Assembly: GCA_019114005.1 (NCBI GenBank) | Contig: DXGH01000057.1 | Location: 1 to 64,000, forward strand | DNA: 64,000 nt | Origin: Candidatus Acetatifactor stercoripullorum | GTDB lineage: Bacteria; Bacillota; Clostridia; Lachnospirales; Lachnospiraceae | Direction of reading: 5' to 3' | In this document: positions 35,645-44,758 of the stretch, in pieces | Position numbering within the stretch: position 1 is the stretch's first letter | Layout of the letters: each line of letters begins with the position of its first letter | Translations under genes and position numbers: made by a program | The notes under the pieces: model-generated | What the model saw: only the letters and a program-made list of their open reading frames with translations | The model's database searches: none | Told to the model about the DNA's origin: nothing

Positions 35645-38600
35645 TTGGGCAATCGCTGGCAAATGAATCGAATCGGGTTTGTAAACTTTTGGCTGTATGA
35701 TGAAGAATGCTTTGAGTTCTATGATGGAAAGCTTCTTTTGAGAGGACAGAATGGTTCAGGAAAATCAATTACGACACAGAGCTTTATCCCTTTTATTCTG
35801 GATGGAGACCGTACGCCAAGCCGCCTGGATCCCTTTGGCTCCAGTGACAGAAGAATGGAATATTATTTTCTGGGAGAAGAGGGAAAAGAGGAAGCGACGG
35901 GTTATCTTTTTCTGGAATTTAAAAAGGAACATATGGAAGAATACAGAACCATAGGGATTGGACAGCGCGCAAAAAGAGGAAAACCTATGGACTTCTGGGG
36001 ATTTTTGATTTTGGATGGTCAAAGGATTGGTTATGATTTATGGCTGTATAAAGAGACGGGAAGTACGAAAATCCCTTATGACAAAAGAGAAATGAAAGCT
36101 CAACTGGGGGAAAATAATCTTTTTACTGACAGCCAAAGTGAATATAAGAAATTAGTCAATCAATATATCTTTGGCTTTCGGAAAGCAGAGCAGTATGAGC
36201 AGTTCATAAAGCTGCTTGTGAAAGTGCGGGCACCGAAGCTTTCCAAGGAATTTAAACCAACCAGGGTATACGACATATTGAATGAGTCTCTGCAGACTCT
36301 GTCAGATGAGGATTTGCGCACCATGGTAGACGCCATGGAGAAAATGGATGAGATTCAGGACAGTTTGGATATGCTGAATCGTGCTTTGGCAGATGTGAAA
36401 ATTATTCGGAATGAATATACACGATATAATCAGTTTATGCTTGCGAAAAAGGCGCAATCTTATCTGAAGAAGAAAGAAGAGGTAGAAAACGCACAGCAGG
36501 AATATGATGAAAAGCAAAATGAGAAAAATAAACTCAGTCAGGAATTAGGGGATATAGCCATTTGTCTGCAAGAGCTTTCTGACAGGAAAACATTGGCGGA
36601 AACAGAAAAAAATGGTTTATTAGATACTGACTTGGAAGAAATTGACCAAAAATTGCAGTATGCAAAAAGGGAAAAGGAAGAGGCACAGGGAAAAGGCCAG
36701 AAGCAGTCAGATAAAATTGAAGAGTATAAAGAGAAAATTTATCGAAAAGAACAGGAATTAAAAAAAGTTAAGGACATGCTGGAGGCATATCAGGATATGC
36801 TGATGAGACAAAGGCAGGGACTGGAGGAACAGCAGGAAATACTACAGTGGGACGGGCATGAAACGGTTCTGCGCTTTGTTGGAATGGAGCAGACAAGAGG
36901 GGCGGAAGAAATTTCCAACAGCCTGTTCTTATACAAAAAATCGGTGGAAGAATGCAGCAGGCTGATTCGCGATTTCGAAGAAATATCGCGTAAATATGAT
37001 GAAGCCGCTGAAGAGCTGGAATTGATCCGCAGGCATAAAATGGAAAAGGAACAAAATCTATCGGAGGCGGAGCATCAGATACTGTTAAGTCAGGATAATT
37101 GGATTATACAGTTATATTCTCATGCAGAAAATTCAGAATCCTGGAAACCGCAGAAAGCGGTGCTGAAAGAAGCAGAAAATCAGGTTCGTGAATATCAAAA
37201 CATTGCAAATGCTGAAAAAATTCAGGCATTACTGCGGAATGATTACGAAAATCAAAGGTCAGCATGGCTTGAAAGGAAACAAGAGATTTTTCAGGAAATC
37301 CGTGTCAGCACTGAAAAGCTGAATGCGGCAAAACAGGAGCTGGAAGCGATACAAAGCAGGGAGGAAATCCAGCCTGACAGAAGTGAGAGTATCATATATT
37401 CCAGACAGTGCCTGGAAAAAGCAGGAATAGCTGCGGTTCCATTTTATAAGACGGTAGAATTTTCAGACGGACTGAGTGAAGCAGACTGCGCACAATTGGA
37501 AGCTCAGCTGGAGAGCATGGGACTGCTGGATGCCTTGGTTGTGTCAGAACAGAATTTTGCAAAAATGAAAGAATTGTGTCCGGAGTTTCTGGATACCGTG
37601 ATTTATGTACCGGCGAAGGGAGCTTCGAATTTCTCCAAGCTGGTTTTGAATGAGGAGCTGACCTCGGAAATCAAAGAAAGTGTTCAGAAGATTTTAAGCA
37701 ATATTTATGAAAATCCAGAAGCGGGAAATGGCATTTATCTTGGTAAAAATGGACAATTCATACAAGGGATATTAGCCGGCAGAGCCAAAAAGGCAGAAGC
37801 AGAGTTTCTGGGATACTTGACAAGACAAAAGAAGAAGGCGCAGAGAATAGAAGCTTTGCAAAAGGAAATTGAGAATGTCGGACAGGAAATGCAGCAGCTG
37901 CAGGAGAAGCTGACGTGTGCCCAGAAGGATATGGAGAAGCTGGAATATGAATATAAGAATATCCCAGATTTTGAAGAATTGAGTCTGTCGTTTGAACGCC
38001 AAAAAGACTGTAAAGCGGAATTAGAACGTATTTTGGCAGAGTACATAAAAAAAGAGCAGAAGGAAAAAGAATATGGGGACAGAAAGCAGGCGCAGTATCA
38101 GACGATGCTCCCCAAATGCAAATCCTTTCCCTATGGAAGGACCCAAAAAGAGTATGAGGAAGCCCTGGGCGCCCTTGAGGAATACCAGCATATATGGCAG
38201 AGCTGTAAGGAATTGCTTTTGAAGCTGGAGACAGAAAGAGGAAAATATATTTCAGGACAGGATTATTTGGAGCAGGATAAGCAGATAATGGATGAGGCCT
38301 GGGAGGAAAAACGTTCTTGTGATGTCAAGGTGAAAGAATGTGATATTAGGATTGGCCAGTACGAGGAATATTTAAGCCGTCCGGAGATAGCACAGAAGGC
38401 ACAGCGTCTGAAGCTGCTGCGGCAGGAAATTGAAAACATTGAAAAACAGGAAAAGGATCTAGGGGAAAAAAGAATACGCAAGGATCAGATTTTGAAAAAT
38501 CTGATGGAAGCGGAGCCACAGAAAAAGGCACGGTTACAGGAATTGATTGCAGAGGAGACAATTCTGCGCAAATTTTTTGAAGAGGAACTTGCATTAAAAT

Positions 38601-39709
38601 TGGTTGTGGAAAGGCAAACGCGTAGCTTGGCGGAATGTGCCAGAGAAGCTGTCAGATTATTGAGAGACAGCGATAAGAACCGTGAGTATGGAGATATGCT
38701 GCAGTCGCTGATTCAGGTATATCAGAGACATAACGGCAGTCTTGCCAATTATGGGACCTCGCTGGAGGAATGCTTTGAAGCGGCAGGAGAATGGCCTGGC
38801 ACGGGGGCAGAATTCCAGCCTCTGCGTAAGAGAGTCCGTGTGGTGTCTGCGTGGAATGGGAAAAGGGTATTTTTGGAAGAATTTTACCAGATTATAAAAG
38901 CTGCCATAGATGAGACAGAGCTTTTGATTCAACAAAAGGATCGGGAATTATTTGAAGATATTCTATCTCAAACCATCAGCCATCAGCTTACAGACCGGAT
39001 TGCGGAAAGCCGAAACTGGGTAAAGGATATGTCAAACCTGATGAAGGAGCTTGATACCTCCATGGGGCTTAGTTTTTCGTTGGAGTGGAAGCCGCGCAGC
39101 GCGGAAAATGAGGTGGAGCTGGATACGGCGGAATTAGAACAGATATTATTAAGGGACCGTGATTTGCTGACGGTAGAAGATATTGAAAAGGTTGCAGGAC
39201 ATTTTAGAAGTAAAATCCGAATTGAAAAAATGAAACTGGAGGAAGAGGGTGGTTTGATCAATTATATGGAATTGGTCCGTGATGCCTTGGATTATCGCAA
39301 ATGGTTTGAATTTAAAATGTTTTACAGGCGGGGAGAAGAAAACAAAAAGCCGCTTACAAATGCTGCTTTTAACCGGTTCAGCGGCGGTGAAAAGGCAATG
39401 GCAATGTATGTTCCGCTTTTTGCGGCAGTAAACGCTCAGTATAAAAAAACGGATTATGAAGAACATCCGCGTATGATTGCTTTGGATGAAGCCTTTGCCG
39501 GAGTGGATGACAAAAATATCAGCAGTATGTTTGAGCTGGTACATAAGATGGATTTTGATTATATCATGAATTCTCAATCTTTATGGGGATGCTATGAAAC
39601 GGTAAAGGGAATCAGGATTGCGGAGCTTCATCGGCCAATGAACTCGCAGATTGTGACGGTGATTCGTTATATTTGGAATGGGCATGAAAGGATATTAGAT
39701 GTGCAATAA
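35645..39709 (+). CDS. jetC: Wadjet SMC-like ATPase JetC (TIGR02680-like)
   Basis: Large SMC/MukB-like protein of 1354 residues. Walker A GQNGSGKS is at residues 34-41, followed by the family-typical DGDRTPSRLDPFGSSDRRME. About residues 260-1130 are long coiled coils interrupted by a hinge-like segment around 560-700. The C-terminal head has the signature FSGGEKAMAM near 1243 and Walker B MIALDEAFAGVDD near 1276. In Wadjet the ATPase extrudes DNA loops to find small circles. The start is a TTG with GGGGAGGTAGAG well placed; an ATG at 35663 lacks such a site. Confidence 0.92.
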   Translation: MGNRWQMNRIGFVNFWLYDEECFEFYDGKLLLRGQNGSGKSITTQSFIPFILDGDRTPSRLDPFGSSDRRMEYYFLGEEGKEEATGYLFLEFKKEHMEEYRTIGIGQRAKRGKPMDFWGFLILDGQRIGYDLWLYKETGSTKIPYDKREMKAQLGENNLFTDSQSEYKKLVNQYIFGFRKAEQYEQFIKLLVKVRAPKLSKEFKPTRVYDILNESLQTLSDEDLRTMVDAMEKMDEIQDSLDMLNRALADVKIIRNEYTRYNQFMLAKKAQSYLKKKEEVENAQQEYDEKQNEKNKLSQELGDIAICLQELSDRKTLAETEKNGLLDTDLEEIDQKLQYAKREKEEAQGKGQKQSDKIEEYKEKIYRKEQELKKVKDMLEAYQDMLMRQRQGLEEQQEILQWDGHETVLRFVGMEQTRGAEEISNSLFLYKKSVEECSRLIRDFEEISRKYDEAAEELELIRRHKMEKEQNLSEAEHQILLSQDNWIIQLYSHAENSESWKPQKAVLKEAENQVREYQNIANAEKIQALLRNDYENQRSAWLERKQEIFQEIRVSTEKLNAAKQELEAIQSREEIQPDRSESIIYSRQCLEKAGIAAVPFYKTVEFSDGLSEADCAQLEAQLESMGLLDALVVSEQNFAKMKELCPEFLDTVIYVPAKGASNFSKLVLNEELTSEIKESVQKILSNIYENPEAGNGIYLGKNGQFIQGILAGRAKKAEAEFLGYLTRQKKKAQRIEALQKEIENVGQEMQQLQEKLTCAQKDMEKLEYEYKNIPDFEELSLSFERQKDCKAELERILAEYIKKEQKEKEYGDRKQAQYQTMLPKCKSFPYGRTQKEYEEALGALEEYQHIWQSCKELLLKLETERGKYISGQDYLEQDKQIMDEAWEEKRSCDVKVKECDIRIGQYEEYLSRPEIAQKAQRLKLLRQEIENIEKQEKDLGEKRIRKDQILKNLMEAEPQKKARLQELIAEETILRKFFEEELALKLVVERQTRSLAECAREAVRLLRDSDKNREYGDMLQSLIQVYQRHNGSLANYGTSLEECFEAAGEWPGTGAEFQPLRKRVRVVSAWNGKRVFLEEFYQIIKAAIDETELLIQQKDRELFEDILSQTISHQLTDRIAESRNWVKDMSNLMKELDTSMGLSFSLEWKPRSAENEVELDTAELEQILLRDRDLLTVEDIEKVAGHFRSKIRIEKMKLEEEGGLINYMELVRDALDYRKWFEFKMFYRRGEENKKPLTNAAFNRFSGGEKAMAMYVPLFAAVNAQYKKTDYEEHPRMIALDEAFAGVDDKNISSMFELVHKMDFDYIMNSQSLWGCYETVKGIRIAELHRPMNSQIVTVIRYIWNGHERILDVQ

Positions 39710-41012
39710 TGGAGAATGTGCTGCTTATTTGAAGAGAAACCCAGCCTACAGCAGATGTATGAAGGAGCTTCGGAAAAAATGGGAAAGCTATGGAAGAGCG
39801 GCGGGAAGCATTACGCTGAAAAAGGCTTCAGAGGAAGAAAGACGTGCGATCGGCGGGATTGTTGGGAGGGCTTTTGGGGACGAAACTGTAAAAATTACTT
39901 TTCAGGAATTTGAACGGGGATTGCAGAAAACGCGCTTTGCACCAATTGACATGAAGTGTGTTTTGGAAGATTATTTTGAAAGCCCGCTGTATACGAATCA
40001 GGAGCAAAAAGCTAAGGTTCAGGTGGAAAAGGATGTTTTTTTCAATGAACTTTTTGCTTACTTTGAAGGCTGCGCTGAAAAAACATCGGTTGTGCCTGCA
40101 TGGATAAGGGAATTGCAATGTCATAAAAAGTTTGGTTATCAAATACTGATCAAAGAATTTGCACGAAATTCCAAGGAGGCAGAGCTTCTTGTACGAAATG
40201 TGGGAAAGGCATTGATTTGGCTGGAAAAAAGGGACGGTGAAGAGAATCTTTTGGCGGTATTTGCAGCAGAGGTTTCCGGAAATCCACACTATTTTGACAG
40301 AGGATCAACGGCGGCACAATTACTTACGCATGCTGTCTGCTTTTGGAAAAATTTCACTATGCCCCAAAATGCTTATGAATGGCGTGAATGTATGCAGGCG
40401 GTGGGACTTGTATCCGATAGTATTGCAAGCATGGTTCATGTTTTGGGGGTGCAGATAGAGACGGCAGATGGATTACACCCTGCCTACGAAGCTTTTTATC
40501 ATCGAAGAGAGCCTTATGTGCTTACAGCAGAGAATTTGAAATCTATTACAAAAGTAAAGGCGGACGGCCATAAAGTATATGTGGTTGAAAATGAGATGGT
40601 GTTTTTGTATTTAGCAGAAAATACGAGGAAGTATAATGCAGCTATATTGTGTACCTCCGGACAGCTGCGTGTGGCCGCATTTCAGGTATTGGCACATTTG
40701 GCGAAAAGCGGTGCGGTTATCTATTATAGCGGTGATCTGGATCCGGAGGGAATGGATATCGCAGACCGATTGTGGCAGCGATATGGAGAGGCAGTTCATT
40801 TGTGGAGGATGAATGCAGAGGATTATGATAAATCAATTTCAGAAGAAAAGTTGAGCGACAGGCGGCTGGCTAAGCTAGACCGTTTAAAGAATCCCATATT
40901 ATGTTCCACTGCAGAAAGTGTGCGGAGAGAGAGAAGGGCTGGGTATCAGGAGAATTTGTTAGAGGATTTGCTGGAGGATATAGCTGGCAGCATGGATATC
41001 CTTGAAGACTGA
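39699..41012 (+). CDS. jetD: Wadjet nuclease JetD (DUF2399/TIGR02679-like, Toprim)
   Basis: Protein of 437 residues overlapping jetC by 11 bases. The N-terminal part (LKRNPAYSRCMKELRKKWES) leads into an arm domain; the C-terminal part is a Toprim-like fold with a conserved Glu in VYVVENE near residue 295 and the Asp pair in GDLDPEGMDIADRL near 345, following CTSGQLRVAAF. These are the metal-binding residues by which JetD cuts plasmid DNA. This DUF2399 type of JetD, rather than DUF3322/DUF2220, points to the subtype usually called Wadjet III, as far as I recall the scheme. Confidence 0.87.
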   Translation: MCNNGECAAYLKRNPAYSRCMKELRKKWESYGRAAGSITLKKASEEERRAIGGIVGRAFGDETVKITFQEFERGLQKTRFAPIDMKCVLEDYFESPLYTNQEQKAKVQVEKDVFFNELFAYFEGCAEKTSVVPAWIRELQCHKKFGYQILIKEFARNSKEAELLVRNVGKALIWLEKRDGEENLLAVFAAEVSGNPHYFDRGSTAAQLLTHAVCFWKNFTMPQNAYEWRECMQAVGLVSDSIASMVHVLGVQIETADGLHPAYEAFYHRREPYVLTAENLKSITKVKADGHKVYVVENEMVFLYLAENTRKYNAAILCTSGQLRVAAFQVLAHLAKSGAVIYYSGDLDPEGMDIADRLWQRYGEAVHLWRMNAEDYDKSISEEKLSDRRLAKLDRLKNPILCSTAESVRRERRAGYQENLLEDLLEDIAGSMDILED

Positions 41013-41272
41013 CTACTCTTGTTTCCTGCCGGCTGAGCTCTAAAGATGTGGAAAAGTCCATTGGCATGAGACCAAAAAAGGGAAAGGAATTGCGACATAA
41101 AAAAGTGCAAATGTAATGTGAAAAAGAGATTGCAGCATACGCCAGCGATAATGCCGAGGGTAATACTGTCAAACAGGATAATATGCCCGACGAAAAGCCC
41201 CACCACCATAACGATAAAGCCGATTGCAAGTGCTATTATCATATATGCGCCCGTCGCTGGCAGATAGCCCAT
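40970..41272 (-). pseudogene. Possible remnant of a small membrane protein
   Basis: On the minus strand an ATG at 41272 follows AAAGGGGGCTAT and encodes MGYLPATGAYMIIALAIGFI with a second hydrophobic segment, about 60 residues of two-helix membrane protein. The frame then runs antisense into the end of jetD, so the true C-terminus is probably lost. It lies just after the broken abiEii gene on the same strand. No family is recognised; it may be a scrap of a mobile element. Confidence 0.3.
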
Positions 41273-41289
41273 ATAGCCCCCTTTTGCTT

Positions 41290-41869
41290 TTATGAAATAC
41301 AGCTATCGCATAAAGCGCGGATAGCATTCATTACGGTTTTCCATGTGATACCCGCCGCAAGCGTCGTCCTGTTAATCTGCAGTTCTGTTTGCTGCAGGAT
41401 ATATAAATCATAAAAATCCCGCAGCCGCGTGTTTAATACGCCCCGCGACAACACCGTTTCTATTTTTTCCGCAAGCACCGTTTCGAGGGGATAAGCCCAC
41501 AGGGAGATGGCGCACACCGCCGTACTCCGCTTCGTCCATAATGTTTAAGATATCCTTGATCTCAAAGCGGATATTGTCGTCGATTTTTACCGCAGCGATC
41601 TCCTCAACAATTTTCTTTGCGTGTTCCATATCAAGGGGGAGATTGCGGATTGAAGTATTAATGTCCATTGTAGCCCGGTTATCCAGCCCCACCATAGCGG
41701 CAACGAGCATACCGCCCTTTAAGATAAAATTATCCTTGTACTTCGAGAGGGTAACGCGCTCCAAAAAACGCTCCATACCATAGTTGCGGATAAGAAGCCC
41801 GGATTTATCGCTGTCACCCTTTGCCTTGTTTCGGATTAAGTCTTTTAGCTGCCTTGAAGTTTTTATCAT
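41290..41869 (-). pseudogene. Broken AbiEii-type nucleotidyltransferase toxin gene
   Basis: Read on the minus strand from ATG 41869 (MIKTSRQLKDLIRNKAKGD). The first ~110 residues include FILKGGMLVAAM and RATMDINTSI, the nucleotidyltransferase core of AbiEii toxins. The frame then breaks after EYGGVR near 41500: one extra C shifts it, and the continuing family sequence AYPLETVLAEKIETVL with RDFYDLYILQQ is found in another frame. About 40-50 residues of the usual middle are also missing. The usual DxD is D-I-N here. The toxin is therefore inactive by several lesions. Confidence 0.8.
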
Positions 41870-42459
41870 CAGAACAGTACCCCCATTGTTTCCCGCATTT
41901 GTTTTTCGATATGAAGCGCAACGGCATAATGGCTCAAAACGGAAATGCGCTTGTCCTTGCGCTTCATATATTCCCTTATCGCATAATTCAATACGGCTAT
42001 GTCCATATCCGCACGTTTGCGCAGGATATCGCAAATCGTGCGCTCCATGTCATACGCCTTTACGACGTGTCCCCCCGGCGTTTGGGTTTCACATATCCCC
42101 ATGCCGTACCATTCCGGCTTGACGTAGTACACCTTGACCCCCTTTTTCACCAGCCCGCCGCTGTTATAGCTTGACGGAACGGTAACAGAGAAAGGAATTG
42201 GCTCCCTTTCCGCAAGGTCGTGCAGATACAACGCCGCTTCATGGGAATATACCGCTTTGGGGAATTGCGCTTGCAGCAGATACATTTCATCGGTTAAGCA
42301 ATCCGGTGAGAGGTAGATACCATGTGCCGCCTTTTCCAGATTAGCGGATTTTACATATTTGTAAAAGGTTTCTTTGGAAATACCGATGGCGACAACATCA
42401 GCCGTCCTCAAAATACCGTTATTCTCTGCAAGCAGTTTTTCAATCGTGTTTTGCTTCAA
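41869..42459 (-). CDS. AbiEi-family antitoxin / transcriptional regulator
   Basis: Protein of 196 residues. The N-terminal winged-helix domain (KLLAENNGILRTADVVAIG, SKETFYKYVKSANLEKAAHG IY) is the AbiEi antitoxin domain, and the rest (AVYSHEAALYLHDLAEREP, then VKAYDMERTICDILRKRADMD) matches the family. It neutralises the AbiEii nucleotidyltransferase and represses its own operon by binding inverted repeats. Here the partner toxin gene is broken, so only the regulator is left. It overlaps the toxin start by one base. A matching inverted repeat lies just upstream at 42473. Confidence 0.85.
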   Translation of the reverse strand: MKQNTIEKLLAENNGILRTADVVAIGISKETFYKYVKSANLEKAAHGIYLSPDCLTDEMYLLQAQFPKAVYSHEAALYLHDLAEREPIPFSVTVPSSYNSGGLVKKGVKVYYVKPEWYGMGICETQTPGGHVVKAYDMERTICDILRKRADMDIAVLNYAIREYMKRKDKRISVLSHYAVALHIEKQMRETMGVLF

Positions 42460-42472
42460 AAAACTTCACCAA

Positions 42473-42515
42473 CTTTCACGCTGAAATCATATCATAAAAT
42501 CAGCGTGAAAGTCAA
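42473..42515 (-). promoter_or_regulatory. AbiE promoter with 12-base inverted-repeat operator
   Basis: CTTTCACGCTGA (42473-42484) and TCAGCGTGAAAG (42500-42511) form a perfect inverted repeat 15 bases apart. On the minus strand TTGACT (42515-42510), 18 bases, TATGAT (42491-42486) forms a promoter, so a bound AbiEi would cover it. Autoregulation by paired repeats is known for AbiEi; it is inferred here. Confidence 0.75.
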
Positions 42516-42839
42516 CACCTGTTCAGATTTTTCACGTTTTGTTTTCAAACGTTTTGCCTTATCGCTCCTGCTCCCGCGCCTTGCTTTGGGACGGGTAAAG
42601 AATACTATCGACATTTTGACAATGCTGTTTTGCGAGAATGGTAGGTATTTCAAGGCATAACCGGTTTGTATTGACTGTATATAAAGAGCAGCTCTGAAAA
42701 AAGGCAATGTAAAGAGAAGAGGGGAAATTTGCGCTTTTTTTGCGTAAGAAGCTTAACAGAACCGACATAGGAACATGATTTCAGGCACAGTCCGGTCTGA
42801 GTTGTTCGTGAAACAACCTCGAAGATTTGTCGGTTACGA

Positions 42840-42868
42840 TTGAAAAAATGGAGTCTTTGTGCTATACT
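42840..42868 (+). promoter_or_regulatory. Promoter of the integrase remnant
   Basis: TTGAAA (42840-42845), 17 bases, TATACT (42863-42868). Downstream, GGACTC and GGAGTCC around 42881-42910 can pair and would cover the AAAGGAG ribosome binding site. Confidence 0.5.
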
Positions 42869-42917
42869 TTGTAGTTGCGTTGGACTCTTTTTTGAGTGAG
42901 AAAGGAGTCCGTACATC

Positions 42918-43395
42918 ATGGGGAAAAACCTAAAAGGCAAAGAATGCGGAAAGCCTATGCACTGTAAAGCGGTTCTAAATCGAATGGAAACAACCTATGC
43001 AGGTTCAACTATCTGACAGGCTTACATCACAATGGGAACCCTGTTTAAATCAGCAGTTATGAATGATATTAAATATTTAACGATTGATGAACAAGAGTTT
43101 AGAGTATCGGCATAAGCAAGGTTTCTGGCGAACAGGTGAACCTGCAAAGAACAGCTCCTATGACACACATCTTTACAAGTTGTGTGATGAAGCCGGGATA
43201 AAACGCTTCTGTATGCACGCGTTACGTCATACTTATGCCACCCGCGTGATTGAACGCGGTATGCAGCCAAAAGTCTTGCAGCAATTATTAGGTCATGCAA
43301 GTATTAAAACGACTATGGACAGATATGTTCATGTTACGGACGAATCACTGGTAAAAGCTGTTCAGCTTTTGGAAGCAGCTACGCCTGCCAGTTAA
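42918..43395 (+). pseudogene. Gutted tyrosine-recombinase (phage/ICE-type integrase) gene
   Basis: Pieces of one integrase are joined with much missing. From ATG 42918: KNLKGKECGK, then directly HCKAVLNRMETTYAGSTI, a TGA stop, [27 protein letters not shown], and after a frame change [20 protein letters not shown] through to the end. The C-terminal catalytic part is intact, with [32 protein letters not shown], including the conserved His, Arg and active Tyr. Each join seems to be an internal deletion that kept short stretches of the gene. It is the likely former integrase of an element here. Confidence 0.8.
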
Positions 43396-43439
43396 GAAAA
43401 AAGGGCGTAAAAAGGGTGTAAACAAAATAAAGAGAAAGG

Positions 43440-43468
43440 CAGAAAGCCCGTAAAATCAAGGCTTTCTG
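43440..43468 (+). terminator. Hairpin between the integrase remnant and ychF
   Basis: CAGAAAGCC (43440-43448) pairs with GGCTTTCTG (43460-43468). No T-run follows, so termination is doubtful; it may be a leader structure of ychF. Confidence 0.35.
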
Positions 43469-43485
43469 GATAGGTAAAGATAGAT

Positions 43486-44583
43486 ATGAAATTAGGAATC
43501 GTCGGTCTGCCCAACGTGGGAAAGAGCACGCTGTTTAATTCTCTGACGAAGGCGGGAGCGGAATCTGCAAATTATCCTTTCTGCACCATCGACCCCAACG
43601 TGGGTGTGGTGGCGGTGCCGGATGAACGGCTGAAGCTGCTGGGGGATATGTATCAGTCAAAGAAGGTGACTCCGGCAGTGATAGAGTTTGTGGATATTGC
43701 CGGTCTTGTAAAGGGAGCGTCCAAGGGAGAGGGGCTTGGCAACCAGTTTTTAAGCAACATCCGAGAGGTGGATGCCATTGTGCATGTGGTGCGCTGCTTT
43801 GAGGACAGCAATGTGATTCATGTGGATGGCAGCGTGGACCCTCTGCGTGACATCGAAACCATAAATCTTGAGCTGATTTTTTCGGATTTGGAGATTTTGG
43901 AGCGCAGATATGCCAAGGTATCCAAAACGGCCAGAATGGACAAAACCCTTGGGAAGGAGCTTGCTCTTTTGGAGCGCATAAAAGAGCACTTGGAGAGCGG
44001 CAGAATGGCAAAAAGCATGTCTGTGGAGGATGAGGATGAGCTTGCCCTGCTGCGTTCCTACAACCTGCTTACATATAAGCCGGTGATTTACGCGGCCAAT
44101 GTGTCCGAGGAGGATTTGGCTGACGACGGGGCCTCCAACGAAATGGTAGAAAAGGTGCGGGAATTTGCTGCGGGAGAAAACAGTGAGGTGTTTGTGATCT
44201 GCGCACAGATTGAGCAGGAGATTGCGGAGCTGGATGAGGAAGAAAAGGTCATGTTTCTTGAGGATCTGGGACTGAAGCAGTCGGGATTGGAGAAGCTGAT
44301 CCAGGCAAGCTATTCCCTCCTTGGCCTGATCAGCTACCTGACGGCGGGGGAGGATGAAACCAGAGCGTGGACCATCAAGGCCGGAACCAGGGCGCCCCAG
44401 GCGGCGGGCAAAATCCATTCCGACTTTGAGCGTGGCTTTATCAAGGCTGAGGTAGTAAATTATGAGGACCTGCTGGAACAAGGCTCCTTGTCTGCGGCCA
44501 GGGAAAAGGGCCTGGTGCGGATGGAGGGCAAGGATTATGTGGTGCAGGATGGGGATGTGATCCTGTTCCGCTTTAATGTATGA
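43486..44583 (+). CDS. ychF: Obg-family ribosome-binding ATPase YchF
   Basis: Protein of 365 residues. G1 motif GLPNVGKST at 7-15, [26 protein letters not shown], and the NVSEED region in place of a normal NKxD, which is why the family prefers ATP. A C-terminal TGS-like domain has [20 protein letters not shown]. It binds ribosomes and is linked to stress responses. Its TGA stop (44581-44583) lies within the direct repeat made by MITE copy 4. Confidence 0.95.
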   Translation: MKLGIVGLPNVGKSTLFNSLTKAGAESANYPFCTIDPNVGVVAVPDERLKLLGDMYQSKKVTPAVIEFVDIAGLVKGASKGEGLGNQFLSNIREVDAIVHVVRCFEDSNVIHVDGSVDPLRDIETINLELIFSDLEILERRYAKVSKTARMDKTLGKELALLERIKEHLESGRMAKSMSVEDEDELALLRSYNLLTYKPVIYAANVSEEDLADDGASNEMVEKVREFAAGENSEVFVICAQIEQEIAELDEEEKVMFLEDLGLKQSGLEKLIQASYSLLGLISYLTAGEDETRAWTIKAGTRAPQAAGKIHSDFERGFIKAEVVNYEDLLEQGSLSAAREKGLVRMEGKDYVVQDGDVILFRFNV

Positions 44584-44584
44584 C

Positions 44585-44725
44585 AGGCGTTTGCGAAACT
44601 CGCTGACAAAGTCACGAACCCGGTCGTAATAACCAAAAACGGGTTCCGAAGCAGTGGCTAGTCACCCTTATTTTGGTTATTACGCCCAGTTTCTGATACC
44701 AGGGAGCGAGTTTCGTAATTACCTA
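44585..44725 (+). mobile_element. MITE-like long-hairpin repeat, copy 4
   Basis: Same orientation as copies 1 and 3. The flanks TTTAATGTATGAC (44572-44584) and TTTAACGTATGAC (44726-44738) form a 13-base direct repeat with one mismatch. The duplicated target includes the last codons and the stop of ychF, so the insertion keeps ychF intact. lgt begins 33 bases after the element. Confidence 0.9.
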
Positions 44726-44758
44726 TTTAACGTATGACACAGAAAAGAGGATTTGTCT

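Larger units (their letters stand above)
42460..42917. other. Intergenic stretch between AbiEi and the integrase remnant
   Basis: About 458 bases. It holds the AbiE operator and promoter at the left and the integrase promoter at the right (42840-42868). A small hairpin (GTTGTTCGTGAAACAAC) lies near 42810. The remainder shows no gene with a credible start. Confidence 0.5.

Noticed and set aside
41784..42174. Plus-strand open frames opposite the AbiE genes
   Set aside because: The minus-strand frames have clear AbiEi and AbiEii family sequence; the plus-strand translations match nothing.
43440..43468. Attachment site of the lost integrative element
   Set aside because: The inverted repeat has no matching copy at the left edge of the island near rsgA, so an att site cannot be supported.
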